Positions 21,841 through 32,541 of a DNA stretch of 64,000 bases are shown here, piece after piece. The stretch is taken from NCBI GenBank assembly GCA_963585895.1, contig OY757907.1, positions 107,091,512 through 107,155,511 of the forward strand, written 5' to 3'. Numbering within the stretch: position 1 is the stretch's first letter; the number at the start of each line of letters is the position of its first letter. The notes below the pieces were generated by a model, which worked only from the letters and a program-made list of their open reading frames with translations, was not told the origin of the DNA and searched no databases. Position numbers and translations under genes: made by a program. Source of the DNA: Sepioteuthis lessoniana (Eukaryota; Mollusca; Cephalopoda; Myopsida; Loliginidae).

Positions 21841-23300
21841 ACTGCAGGCAGACCTTTAAGATGTGGGACTTGAGAGCCTTAAGATCTAGCCAGTGACTGA
21901 GAGATTCAAATACCCTCATAAAAAAAACAACAAAAAAACGGAGAGAGTGGTTTCAAATAAAGAAGGATGGAAAGCTGCTGTAGGATGTTCTAAATACTAC
22001 AGAAGCAGAATGTAGTAAATCATACAAGTTCTCCCTTCTTGTTGGATGTCCAACATCACAGCTGGTGTTTTACTATTTTGATGCTTAGCAGATGTGCTTT
22101 CTCTATCCCCTCAACAATGCATTGAAGATGGTGCATATACAGTATTCGTAGAAGCACTTGAACGGACATACTAGCTTATAGCATAAGATCCATGTCTTTA
22201 CTCCTTACAGCAGCTTTGGGACTATAGACTTGGCATACTCTTAACTTCATGTAGAGTGATTATGCTGTTTTGAATGTGTAAACCTAATGACTGAAGAAAC
22301 TGTTGGTTTTTGATTAGTGGTTGTTAGAATCCATGCAAGTTCTTTTATCATTGGATGTGGCTCTGCTCAGATGTGTGAATTGCTTTATTGTGTTGAATTT
22401 TGTATTATCCATGATAAAGTTGTACAATAAAGAGTTGACTAGGAAGAGATACATAAACTCTGCCTACCTCAGGCTGACTACTAGGACAGAAGCATATGGA
22501 AAGCAGTTGACTGAACATTGTAGTGCCACTTCTGTATGAGCAATCAAATTACATTCATGTTCAAACAGGAACTCCAGGTCTAGCTGCTCCAAGATCTCCA
22601 TCTTGGTGAGCAAATATTACTAGTTGAAAAGACCATTGCCAGTCTTTGAGTTGATATATACACTGTCTGTTATGTCATTCTTGATTTTGCCAAGCTTCAT
22701 GCTGAAGAAAATGGACAACTATGTTGGGATGACTCTATACCACTGCTTTATACACTTGAAGATTATCTGTCAGAAAGCTGTCATAACCTGCTCTAAATGA
22801 TCTTTGTAAAGCAGGCAAGGGATGTTGAAGGTGGCTGTATGAAACACTCCACTTGGATAGCACAGAATCCTATATTCCACTCTTTGCATCTATTCTGAAT
22901 CTCATCATGAAGATCATGTATGTGGTACTCTTTTATTCTCTGATAACACTCTTTTCAAGATAAGAGCTATACTCTTTTAGTAATTAGATGTTTGGAGAAA
23001 GTAGTTGATCTGCATAGCTGGCATTGTAAGAATTTTGGCATTCATGCTAGGTGGTCTAAAGATTTCAGCATTAATCAGTCCAGTTCTGTAGGACATCCTC
23101 CTTAGTAGCTGCTCTCTTATTTAAAAAGGATGACAGCTCAGTTTATTGGTTGGCATCACAGGCCTCCCTTATGCCAATGAAATTGAAGGTATTTTTGGCA
23201 TTGGAAAACTATCTGCTATTCTGTGAATAGGTCTTGATAGAACTGCAAGTCTCTTAATTCATATTTTATGTAAATGATGTTGCACAAATATCTCCCACAT
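21841..23300. other. Unrecognised non-coding block, moderately GC-richer
   Basis: Less AT-rich than its neighbours, and all frames are interrupted by stops. A 72-codon plus-strand frame at 22321-22539 shows no domain. The composition and stop-riddled minus frames would fit an old retroelement body, but I could not match a family. Confidence 0.35.
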
Positions 23301-23304
23301 TTCA

Positions 23305-23725
23305 ATAGTCACCTGTGTGGTGCAAGTAAACTTACATTTAGCTAATCTTATAATTTTTTTTCTAATACAATCATGGCTTGGACTAGTGCATACTGTGCAT
23401 TTGCTGTTGAAACATTTTGAGTGAAGGACAATTTGAGAAATTGTCTACAATTTAGTATTATGAATAGAAGCCACCATTTGGAGGACATCATTTTAAAAAA
23501 AGAAATGAATAAAAACTGTTGTCTTTTATTTAAACAACAGTAAAATAAAATTTCTCATGTCAGTTACCTTGGTCTGTTCATCGACCTATAAAAACATGGC
23601 TGGTCCAAGCCATGATCATATCTGTGAAAAATTATAAGACATTAACCAAATGGAGCAACCATTACCACTTGGCTAAGTTCACATGCACCACACAGGTAAC
23701 AGTTTAAACTGTGTAAGGTAATCTG
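23305..23725. repeat. Inverted pair of family D segments
   Basis: The left arm (about 23308-23385) and right arm (about 23600-23700) are reverse complements. The right arm has CCAAGCCATGATCATATCTG, AAAAATTATAAGACATTAAC and GCACCACACAGGT, and the left arm carries the complements in reverse order. A ~215-bp loop separates them. The same sequence occurs in single orientation at 31.3-31.45 and 53.8-53.95 kb, so two D copies probably inserted head to head, or one copy was duplicated inverted. Confidence 0.7.
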
Positions 23726-23984
23726 TTGCACTCTGTACTACAAAACTACAATTGTGAGGCATCCAGTCAAGATGGAACTTACTCTAAAGAGTAGCTCTGA
23801 CTTGCTTGTTGAGCTTACAAAATATTGTCATTGTAAAAATTTCAAATGTTTACTAAGATGAGTTTAGTACTGTATAAGTTTACAAGTGGAAACCATTCAG
23901 TGAAAATCATCTTGCTAGATTCGCTTGAGAGCCATTATATTTTGAGGAAATGGTTACATTTTACAAATTGCTACAATGTTATTA
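23726..23984. other. Non-coding sequence
   Basis: Nothing recognised. Confidence 0.45.
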
Positions 23985-24370
23985 TCATTATCATGCTGTG
24001 CTGATAGCATGGATTTCCCTGACTCTCTCACTGTTTGTCTCTATCATCCATCACTTCTGGCAGGTCTTCTAGATTACATCCTGTATCTGTATAAAGCTTT
24101 AGTAGATAAATTTTAGTTAATCATCCAACACTTGCACATCTGTGTGAAGAGGTCCATAAAGAATGTTGCTTATGAGTTCATCTTTACTTCTCTACCAGTG
24201 TCCTGCATGTCTCGTTCATTTGATTTAGATGGTTTTAGAGATGAAAGGTAAGTGGCTGTACACTTGCTGTCTTGTTGGATGTTGCTTCAATATAGCTTGT
24301 ACCATTCTTGTGCAAAACTTAATTTTTTCCAAGCAGTGGTCATGTCAATTCTATAATATGAATGCACCCC
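23985..24370 (-). mobile_element. RTE-type LINE, 3' end fragment
   Basis: Minus-strand frames give DTGCNLEDLPEVMDDRDK near the 3' end and diverged CWxRDEL-type sequence further in. The element 3' end is at about 23985 next to ATTATCATTATCATG, again a trinucleotide-like terminus. Much older than the 16-19 kb copy. Confidence 0.65.
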
Positions 24371-24557
24371 ATGGACTCTGATTAAGTATACAATGTTATA
24401 TAAAACTATAAATATGAGAATTAAAGCCTCAACATAGTTGTAGTAACTGTGAGAAGAGTATTTGAAAAAATCTGAAAATGAAACTGGATATATGAAAATA
24501 TACAGAGATGAAAAAACACAAGGTCTTTAGTGGATTATTCTATTTGTAGAAAGATTT

Positions 24558-24595
24558 GCCAGTATTAGATGTTTCAGTTTTTAGACCTTTATCAG
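24558..24595 (-). ncRNA. Hammerhead-like motif, degenerate
   Basis: On the minus strand CTGATAA is followed by a weak stem-loop (AGGTCTAAAAACT), then GAAAC and a short segment ending in GGC. Order and spacing follow the CUGANGA / stem II / GAAA / stem III arrangement of type I hammerheads found in Penelope-like elements. The core has a substitution (CTGATAA for CTGATGA), so activity is unlikely. Confidence 0.35.
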
Positions 24596-25295
24596 GGTGA
24601 ATAAGCTATTAAATGAAACATTCTATTTCAGTTTGTTGTATTCTTTCAAATTTGTGAGATGTGATTAACATTGCAAAATTTATTTATAAAAATAATCCCT
24701 ATTGCTTCAGTCTATCAATATATGTTGATATTTATATTATTTAGTTCAAAAATGTCTATAATAAACATTCTATAATATATCTCTCCATCTTTATCAGTGT
24801 TAATGTTCTTTCTATCACTGTCTGTTTAATTCAACTGTCAGTCTTTCTAATTATATATAGATGATGACACCAAATTTTTTTTGTTTGGGATTTAGTAAAT
24901 TTTCATCACCAATCTGACAAATAAGGAGACAAATTGAAAAAATCTGGTCTTCTTGAGAGTATTTGCAGTTTGAAATTAAACAATTTTTCAGGTTTTTATT
25001 TTGTAAGTAAAGTAACATCTTGGAATCTTTAAAATTAAAATTCTGATTAGTTTCTACATCATGCGTGACCAAACTGTTATTTAGGTCTGCTCTTTTTAAA
25101 TCTCTTTTGTGCTTGTAAATTCATTTATCAATATTAAAGTAAATTTCACCCACATATTTTTTTATTACAATCCAGACATGAAATTTCTTACAATGCTAAT
25201 TACATCACACAAATTTGAAATAGAATCCTACCAACAAAAATAGAATCTTTTAAAGCTTTCTTATCTTTTTCATTTCATCTAATAACTTAGATGCC

Positions 25296-25333
25296 CTGAT
25301 GAAGGTCTAAAAACCAAAACACTCAACACTGGC
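25296..25333 (+). ncRNA. Hammerhead-like motif in the opposite arm
   Basis: CTGATGA (25296-25302) is followed by AGGTCTAAAAACC (stem GGT/ACC) and then AAAAC where GAAAC is expected, with ACTCAACACTGGC completing the stem III position. It is the inverted counterpart of the motif at 24.56 kb. The missing G in the GAAA box argues against present activity. Confidence 0.38.
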
Positions 25334-25400
25334 AAATATTTCTACAAATTAAAACAATCCTATACATTTTCACAACTGTGAGAGTAACTATCTATTGAAT

Positions 25401-25639
25401 ACACCACGGCAAAATATCCAAGAGTTTACTACACTTAGCTCCATATGACATTAGTCCACAAGCGTTAGGCACCTAGAGAGAATTGACCTTACTACATAGA
25501 AGTAATGGTCTGCTAGACTAACTTGGTATCCATTAAACAACATTAAGGCATCCATGAAGAAAAGATTATAGAGAAAGTAGCAGAATCAATATAAAGATAT
25601 AAAAAGAGATTGAAAGAAATTTTACTTTCTCTCTACCCA

Positions 25640-25689
<50 letters not shown>

Positions 25690-26355
25690 AAGAGAGGAAA
25701 AGAAACAGAGACAGAGAGTGTGGTCAGTAAGCAGGTTGAAAAATACAAATGTAAGATGCATACTTGTATTCTTTGTTTTCCTTCACAAAAGCCACTAAAT
25801 AAAGCCAAAGTTACACTGAGTAATAAATGCTCATAGATTCACATAGATTTATATACATCTTCAAAAAATCTGACTCCTTTATTCAGTAACATACACTAAG
25901 TGAGTGGGCCAGCAAGAGATAAAGAAAATGAACAATATCTAATACTACTAAAAAAAAAAAAAAAAATGTCTGTTTTCTTTCAATTGATAGTAGGTCAACT
26001 GTTTCTTGTTGAGGATCAAAGATTATGTTTCTGTTGTTTGCTGGACATTTCCTGAAAGATATGCAGCAAAATGTTCATTCACAAGTAAATAATTGATTTT
26101 AGCTTTTGTAGTATGGATATGTTTCTTCTGCTCATATGCTTGGTTTTCTTGGATAAATGGAGGAAACGGAAAAGTGTAGAGATACCATGTTCACTCACAT
26201 TTGAGGAAAAAAAAAAAGTAAGAGCAAAGAAAAGACTTGCTTGGCTCAGAAGGTTTAGTCAGAGGGGGTTATCATAATTTTCTACACTTACAAACATACA
26301 GATATTTATAGAATAATGTTATATAAATAGCTGAATGAATCTGTACATATATGCA
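25401..26355. other. AT-rich non-coding sequence with (TA)n
   Basis: A long (TA)n lies at 25643-25685 beside a GA-rich stretch. An 80-codon minus-strand frame overlapping the (TA)n is simple-sequence translation. No gene. Confidence 0.55.
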
Positions 26356-26361
26356 CACACA

Positions 26362-26560
26362 CTTCTCGAGGCATTGGTGGTGTAATGGTTAGTGTTGAAA
26401 ATAATAGAATCAGAGAGCTGAGTTCAAATTCTGGACTAGTCAGTCTGCATTTCATTTTAAGCTAATGTCCCTTGGGAAGGTATAGATACATCTGTTCCCC
26501 ACACAGCTATTAGTGTACAGTAGAGAAGACTAGATTCTTGAACTTTGGTAGGGCAACCAA
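26362..26560 (+). mobile_element. SINE family B
   Basis: The tRNA-like head has A box TTGGTGGTGTAATGGTTAGT and B box GAGTTCAAATTCTGG. The body has CTGCATTTCATTTTAAGC, CCCTTGGGAAGGTATAGATA and GACTAGATTCTTGAACTTTG. It is 3'-truncated before the family end. Confidence 0.8.
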
Positions 26561-26699
26561 TTTCAAAGTTGCAAAATTTTGAATTCAATTCTGCAAATAT
26601 CACATGCGCCATCATTGCAGAATAAGGCCTATTGTCAATCAAGTTGTCTGAATATTCTTCAGTGGATGGAGAAAGAGCAGGATAAAATTGGTTGGAGAT

Positions 26700-26750
26700 G
26701 TGTGTTTGTATATATATATATATAGATAGATAGATAAATATAGTAGGGTG
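26700..26750. repeat. (TA)n/(GATA)n simple repeat
   Basis: TA repeat followed by a few TAGATAGA units. No gene nearby. Confidence 0.8.
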
Positions 26751-26889
26751 AGTTTAAAGTTTTGCAAAATTTTGGTACATGCTATTTTGCAGAGTATATA
26801 TTATGTGACAAAACTGATTCAAGGTACTTGTTGTGGTTGACGTTATCATGGTAGTTGTTTTGCTGACATATTGTGTATTGTTTCACTTT

Positions 26890-27290
26890 GTGTGTGATTT
26901 GAAAGCTACTGACATGAATGAGCAACATCATCTAATTTAGGAACTTTGGTTTTATGATTGGGACTGGGTCATAATGGAAGTAACCAAAAACATTTATATG
27001 AAAGGTGAAAGCACAGTTAATCACAGTAGAGTAATCATATGGTTCAAGAAATTTTGCCCAGGTTGCAAGAATGATGATTAGGCAAGGTCAGATAGGCCTA
27101 AAAGTTTGGATTCCAAGGCTGTGCACCAAACCATAGAGGCAAATCCTGTTAATAACCCTTGAAGAATATCAGGCAAGCTCAACATCTTATTGTTCAGTGT
27201 GGTTTATCACCTTCACAAGCTTGGCAAAGTATTCAGAGCTGCTGAATTGTGCCTCATACAAGCAAAATATTGTAAAATGTTTGACTCACC
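26890..27290 (+). pseudogene. mariner-type transposase, N-terminal fragment
   Basis: Plus-strand translation with several stops reads MNEQHHLI, then GESTVNHSRVIIWFKKFCPG, ARSDRPKSLDSKAVHQTIEA, NPVNNP and SVVYHLHKLGKVFRAAELC. The WFKKF...GR/DRPKS pattern followed by a second helix-turn-helix (ISGKLN...SVVYHLHKLG) matches the bipartite DNA-binding domain of mariner (SETMAR-like) transposases. The catalytic DDE/D part is missing: the copy ends at (TA)n from 27294. Dead fragment. Confidence 0.75.
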
Positions 27291-27291
27291 T

Positions 27292-27322
<31 letters not shown>

Positions 27323-27326
<4 letters not shown>

Positions 27327-27508
27327 CATGTTTGGTTAAAAACTGTGTTTGTTTTTTTTTCAAGATATTCAAGTGAAGATGTTCTAGTCTACTGATTATT
27401 TTTCTTATATCTGGGTCAAGGTGGTGGACCTAAACATAAGAAAAATAACAAGAAGACTTGAACATCTTGAAAAGAAAACAATTCATTGTCTTTAACCAAA
27501 CATGCTTA
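27323..27508. mobile_element. Palindromic MITE with 18-bp terminal inverted repeats
   Basis: TAAGCATGTTTGGTTAAA (27323-27340) is the perfect reverse complement of 27491-27508. The interior continues as an imperfect hairpin; both halves contain TTTTCAAGAT(A/G)TTCAAGT and ATTATTTTTCTTAT. If the outer TA on each side is the target duplication, the 186-bp element fits a Tc1/mariner-type MITE inserted in a (TA)n tract. No coding capacity. Confidence 0.78.
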
Positions 27509-28125
27509 GATAACGACTTGCTGCCTAAGTACACAATATATATATATATATATGCATATATATTTAGCATACATTGTGAGTAAAAAAAAAAGGCCCTTTT
27601 TTCAGTCACATTTCTTCAGAGAAATACCATGATAGCAAGCAGTAGCGAGGAATAAGTAAAACTATTTGTCTACAAAAGAGATGGGGAGAAAAAAAACTCT
27701 CACAATGTACGCTCTGTTTAAAGCTATTTAAAAATTCCGTATGTACCATAAGATTTTGATATATATGTATGTGTGTGTGTGTGTATGTGTGTGCGCGCAT
27801 GCGTTTATGAATAGATATATGCATTTCTCCAGAGATCATATTTATCAGATTATAAAACTCATTTTTTTAATTGAAAATATATGCAAATATTAAAGTACAA
27901 GCAATATATTGACAGGTGTTTACTTACTGAAAACTCAAGATGTACAGTAATGAGTTAAGGATCAACTATGTGTCTAAAAATACTCTTGTAAAATTTGCTT
28001 TGTTATAAACCTACAAATGTGTGAATTTGATCTATTCACAAATCCATATGAGAGAGCTAAAACAGTTGTAAGGTTACAAATCTATTAATCAGTTGCTGAT
28101 TTTTGGAAAACTACATATATATATA
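27509..28125. other. Non-coding sequence with (TA)n and (GT)n
   Basis: (TA)n at 27537-27553 and (TG)n at about 27768-27797. Minus-strand open frame at 27606-27839 is repeat-driven. No gene. Confidence 0.55.
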
Positions 28126-28129
28126 TTAT

Positions 28130-29160
28130 CATCATCATCATCAAGTTATACTGATAGCATAGATTCCTATGATTCTCTCTTGCTATCAGTAGGTCCAGTG
28201 TTCACATTGAGCTGAGGTATATAAGTCATTGCTGGTCATCCAACACTGGAGCATCCATGTGTTGGAATCCATAGGAAAACACCACACAGAAGTTTATCTC
28301 TGCTTCTCTAGTAATGCCTAGCATGTCTTATTTATATTACTTGGATGGTTTGTCAGATGGGAGGTAAGTGGACAAACAGCTGTTGGTGTAGGGTGTTACT
28401 TCCAGAATTTTTCAAAACAGCTCTTTGAATTCTTGTGTTGTTCCCATCTAGCTTTTTCTCTAAGCATTTTTTGAGTTCATGAGGTCCCAATGTATTATAG
28501 TACTGACACAGTTACAGCTTGGAAGAAATTATGTTTTATTTTATTTCCTTATGATTGAGAACCTGTCAATAGCAGTCCATACCCTTCCTATGTGTATATT
28601 GACATCCCTTTCAGTAGATGAGATATTGCTACCAAGGTATGTGAAATAGTCTACTAATTTCAGAATTTGCCGCTTAGAATGGAGATGACTTCTGGTTTAA
28701 AACACACAAACTCTATTTTATTTGCATTTACCTCAGGCTAATGCCTCTTGCTGCTTACTCTAGGCAAGTGTATTTGCAAGAAATATTACATGATCCTTAT
28801 AGTCTGCGTCTGTCATAGTTTGTGCAAGATATTGTCAGCTTCTTGTCTTTTTTAATGTAGAACCATTTTCTTTTATTAGATCTGTGGTGCACTTCTCTTT
28901 TTTTCCCCCCACGTGCTATTAGAGTCCCATCAATGTGTCTAATAAATCTATTTTAAAATTATTTGTATTAGATAGGAATACTTGAAACCATATAATCGTG
29001 CAAATTATTTGTATTAAGAATTGTTGCTTTAAGCAATAATTGTTTGCAAACAATGGTTATTAGATCTGTTGATATTCTAAACAGATTAAAGATAGATACA
29101 GTGCTAATGTAACTCCTATCAAAACTCAAGCAACAATATCAAAGAAGTTTAAAATTATAT
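28130..29160 (-). mobile_element. RTE-type LINE, RT and C-terminal part, interrupted
   Basis: On the minus strand YFDIVA and TLALYLSLICLEYQ lie at about 29150-29075, then a foreign insertion, then ENGSTLKKTRS and a decayed DADYxD site, then the C-terminal region down to about 28140. It is flush with ATCATCATCATCA at 28126-28142, the typical microsatellite-like 3' terminus. Many substitutions and stops. Confidence 0.78.
28872..29069 (+). mobile_element. Short family C element inserted in the LINE, 13-bp flanking repeat
   Basis: TTATTAGATCTGT occurs at 28872-28884 and 29057-29069 and brackets about 172 bp that interrupts the LINE coding sequence exactly at that site. The insert carries a truncated C body (GCTATTAGAGTCCCATCAAT) and two VNTR-like units (GAATACTTGAAACCATATAA). 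A near-identical copy lies at 34.6-34.8 kb. The insertion is younger than the LINE it interrupts. Confidence 0.85.
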
Positions 29161-29361
29161 ATATAGCTAAAACCTACATACAAAACTATATTGATAAAAC
29201 ATATATAAAATCTCTCTCTATATAGATAAAACCTACATATGTTAATAAAACAAAAGTTAAGTCTTTTATTTACTAATGACTGACTGATTTTTTGGAAAAA
29301 TAAAAATCCATAATTTTTTAGTTCTTCCTTCATTAAAGATTTGATCAAAGATTGTAGGTTA

Positions 29362-29597
29362 CAGCATTATAATGTACAGATCAAAGGTAAGTAAAGCAAT
29401 CCAGGGAAATGAGTAGCACCCTCCCTTACACCTTGGTGTAGTAAACATTGAAAAGGGATTCTTAAAATGCTGAGTGTTAAGCACAGAGCTATCATTAAGT
29501 ACAATGTTTTGAGATTTTGGTATGACTTGACCTGGAATTTAACCCTGGTAGCCTGGACCATTGGTGAACACTCTAACCATTATACCAATGGGTCCCT
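29362..29597. mobile_element. SINE family A with inverted 3' half
   Basis: The left part (29370-29457) reads in plus orientation: AGATCAAAGGTAAGTAAAGC, then ACACCTTGGTGTAGTAAACA and GAAAAGGG. The right part (29463-29597) is minus: AATGCTGAGTGTTAAGCA, the B-box complement ACCTGGAATTTAACCC and the A-box complement TAACCATTATACCAATGG. In intact copies both halves have one orientation. The breakpoint lies at the palindromic CAGCATTAT/ATAATGCTG region. Confidence 0.82.
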
Positions 29598-29985
29598 ACT
29601 TTTATGCTTCAGTTCTGACAGTTAGAAATATCATGTCCTTATACTTTTAGTAAAAAAATTAGCCCCAAGGTAAAATGTGGGAGTATAAGAATACTCTTCT
29701 CAGTGATATTTCTTCACTAATCAGTACTCACACCTTCATGAATAATTTGATGGATGTTTTTGATATTATATGTAATTTTTATTGATAAATAGATATTTTT
29801 ATAGATGCTATTTCATGTTTTTAAAAAAAAATTTATCATATAAGAAATTGGAAGTAAATGAATTAATTTCCATGAAATATGAACAAAATAGAAATAGTGT
29901 CTACATGAATCAGAAGTTTGGTGCACTGTGCATTGTAATTATCATGTTTGGAAATGGAATCAGTGACCCAAGTATAAATCTTGGG
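29598..29985. other. AT-rich non-coding sequence
   Basis: A 77-codon plus-strand frame at 29782-30015 has no recognisable domain and overlaps the following SINE fragment. Confidence 0.5.
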
Positions 29986-30210
29986 CAAGGTGGTTTGTGC
30001 TTTTCTTTGGGATAATACCTTTGAGAATAACATTAATCCATCAGTTCTTTACCTAACTAGAGGCAAATAGAAGGGCAGACAGGGGTTTTAGCCTAATGCC
30101 ACCAATCTAGAAGGAAAACTCTATATTAAAACCAATTGTACTATTGTTAAAAATTGACCTTGTGTCACATCCTGCACTAAGTGCAGAGGTTGGTTAAATA
30201 CATACATTGG
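29986..30210 (+). mobile_element. SINE family B, 5'-truncated
   Basis: Body (GGGATAATACCTTTGAGAAT, then a diverged TACCTAACTAG segment) and the 3' segment TTGTGTCACATCCTGCACTA. The head is missing. Confidence 0.6.
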
Positions 30211-31080
30211 TCAGAAATTTATTTACAAAACACTAAAATTTAAAGATCAGCATGACCCTGGAGAATTATTTGTTTTTGTTTCTCCCACCCAGAGCAAAAA
30301 AAAAAGAAGAAAATTGTTGATTTTTTTTTTATTTTTATCTATATCTCTCATCTCATGTTGGCATGTTGTTCTTTGAAGTGGAACGCAAACGGAATTTATA
30401 TTTTTGCTGAAGGAAACAAAAATGACTCGAACAATTCAAAATTTTTCATTTGAATATTCTTGGATTATTTTTTTGTCCTCTCTTTGACTTGTATTGGGCC
30501 AACTTTATTCTAGAAATACTCTTAGATTTGTTTTTGTATTATTTTTTATATACTTTTAAATCATTATTATAGCATAGAGAGTGAGTTTTCTCTCATTTTG
30601 AGAATATGGAACTTGTATTGTCAAAAGATTTGATTTTCTTTTCAACAATACAATTATTTTATGGCATTTAAAGAAAGAAAAACATGTACTGATATTTATG
30701 GTGCAACAATGCAGTAAAAATCTGGTGATAAGCATGAAAATATCAAAGTTAAAATTGGAGCCAGAGTTAGGAAAATACCTCATATATTGAATAGAATAGT
30801 ATTTTATCCTACATGTTAACATACAAACACTATATCATAAATAGTAAATTAATTTTGAGGTCATTTATTTAAATGTTAAATAAGAATCTTAATTGCTTGA
30901 TATATTGTTTTCAAAAAGTTTATACGTCATGTTTATAATAGACATTATGTGTATGCCTGTCTGACTGAAACCACCAACATCACAATTCCCTTAATCATTT
31001 CCATTATATTCTCTATTATTAAATAATAATTATTTCATCTTAATTAGCATCTTATTTATTAATATAATATTTCTATTAAA
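30211..31080. other. AT-rich non-coding sequence
   Basis: No repeat family recognised. An 88-codon minus-strand open frame at 30556-30822 has no domain or start context and is not called. Confidence 0.5.
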
Positions 31081-31082
31081 GG

Positions 31083-31455
31083 GAGTTCCCATAGCATAGT
31101 AGTTAACATACTGGACTGAGACATTGTAGTAAGCAAGTGTAAATTCTAGTTGCAATGATGCTATTTTAGATAGAAAATCAATACTGCTATGGTTGAAAAT
31201 TCTATTCAGAATAGCATTGTTCCAATCTAAAAGAAAATGAGCACAAAACGTTCTCTGCATAGCAATTACAGATTCACTAGTCTTAAAAAAATGTTTCAAC
31301 AGCAAATGTCCAGTGTGCACCAGTCCAAACCATAATAATAACAATCCGAAAAAAAAAAGTAAGACATTAACTAGATGAAGCTACCATTGCCCCTTGTCTA
31401 AATTTGCTTGCACTATACAAGTGGCAGTTTAAAATGTTAAGGTATTTCTGCCACA
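31083..31455 (+). mobile_element. Family D element, fullest copy
   Basis: Begins with a tRNA-like head (CCCATAGCATAGTAGTTAAC A-box region; B-box-like AAGTGTAAATTCTAG). Next comes a hairpin-forming segment (ATGATGCTATTTTAG against CAGAATAGCATTG), then GCAATTACAGATTCACTAGT, AATGTTTCAACAGCAAATG and a 3' part with GTAAGACATTAACTAGATGA and GGTATTTCTGCC. About 370 bp, no coding potential. Interpreted as a tRNA-derived SINE. Confidence 0.65.
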
Positions 31456-32343
31456 CACAGACTAGAGGCATATATTTTTGCTTGTATACATTAATACCAT
31501 TGTAACTAGCAACCTGCTTACTTTCTTCTGAAGGATTTTGAATGCATCATCAGAAGGAGGAAAGCACTATATAAAAGATTCAAAGTGAAAACTAACTCCT
31601 CTGTACCCATACTCATAAGCTTTTATTATGTGGGTTATCAGATGAAACCTGTTGTGAAATTAATTCTTCGAATGAGAGCTCTTCATGACTTAGTAGCACA
31701 TATTATTAAACATATTATTTATTCTTAAATCCTATTATCCCTGATCCAGGGCACACCAACAATAACTCATGATATATCCCAACTTCCTTTTCTGTGAAAA
31801 AGTCAGATCTTAGAGCTTATAATATATCTGCTTCCTAATGATTTTTTATACTTGATGAAGTATATTTAGTTATGACAACTCATTGTGATTTCTTAGTAAG
31901 GCATATATTATTTTAATCTTTAAAAGTAGCTTAATAAAGATTATATATGTAAATATAAAAGATATATTCACATGTTTTATTAAATTGTAAAGGTATCTAA
32001 TAAAATATATATAATTACATGAAAATAGGCTTCTATTAGACTTTTTATGACTCATGAAAAAGGTTTATCTTGTACATATTATTACACTGTTATGAATATT
32101 TTTTTTTTCTCAGGTTTTTAGCCTATTATAAGCATCACTAAAAATTTTTAAAGATATCTTAGTTAAGTCTATTGTTCTGCATACCTTTTTGGATCTTCTT
32201 TAATATAAGTCCAAGTCAGTTTTATATTTCTAACAGCTAATTTCCTATATATTGCTTGCAGTTCTTTATTATGTTGTATTGCCTAATGATAGAACCATGA
32301 AAGGATTTGTTGCAATATGAAGTTTTAGTTTCTGTGTTATACT
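31456..32343. other. AT-rich non-coding sequence
   Basis: No gene or family recognised. Confidence 0.55.
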
Positions 32344-32541
32344 TTATATATATATATATATATTTTTTTTTCATCATACAACGTGTGAAAGCACGTGCAA
32401 TGCCATGTCCTCATCAGCAACCAACCAGGGGTGATAACACAGTTTCGGTAGCTCAAGGCGGTACTGCCACTCCTGGCACTACCAAGCAGCTTTTGCCACC
32501 GGACAGGGTATTAAGAGAATTATATATATATATATATATAT
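32344..32541 (-). mobile_element. Family F monomer flanked by (TA)n
   Basis: Between (TA)n tracts at 32344-32363 and 32521-32541 lies a single minus-oriented F unit: poly-T, CATCATACAACGTGTGAAAG, a GTGATAACACAGTTTCGG segment, AAGGCGGTACTGCCACTC and CAGCTTTTGCCACCGGACAG. It shows that F is a dispersed element as well as the tandem array at 14.6 kb. The flanking AT-rich linker resembles that of the array. Confidence 0.8.

Larger units (their letters stand above)
24371..25400 (-). mobile_element. Penelope-like element fragment with inverted arms
   Basis: The minus-strand core at 25200-24850 translates to a decayed GIY-YIG-type endonuclease region: KKYVGEI, then HKRDLKRADLNNSLVTHDVE and NFNFKDSKMLLYLQNKNLKN. 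A sister copy at 55.95 kb has KYIGET, HKRDIRIGNLTNA and FNFNSAKMFIYIHNKN. The core is flanked by inverted arms at about 24440-24680 and 25170-25395, sharing ATTTCTACAAAT-type and TTTGCCAGT(A/G)TT-type sequence. GIY-YIG endonuclease is diagnostic of Penelope-like retroelements. No RT remains. Confidence 0.75.

Noticed and set aside
21841..23300. BEL/Pao or other LTR retrotransposon
   Set aside because: Minus-strand fragments looked vaguely gag-like, but no protease, RT, integrase or LTR motif could be identified.
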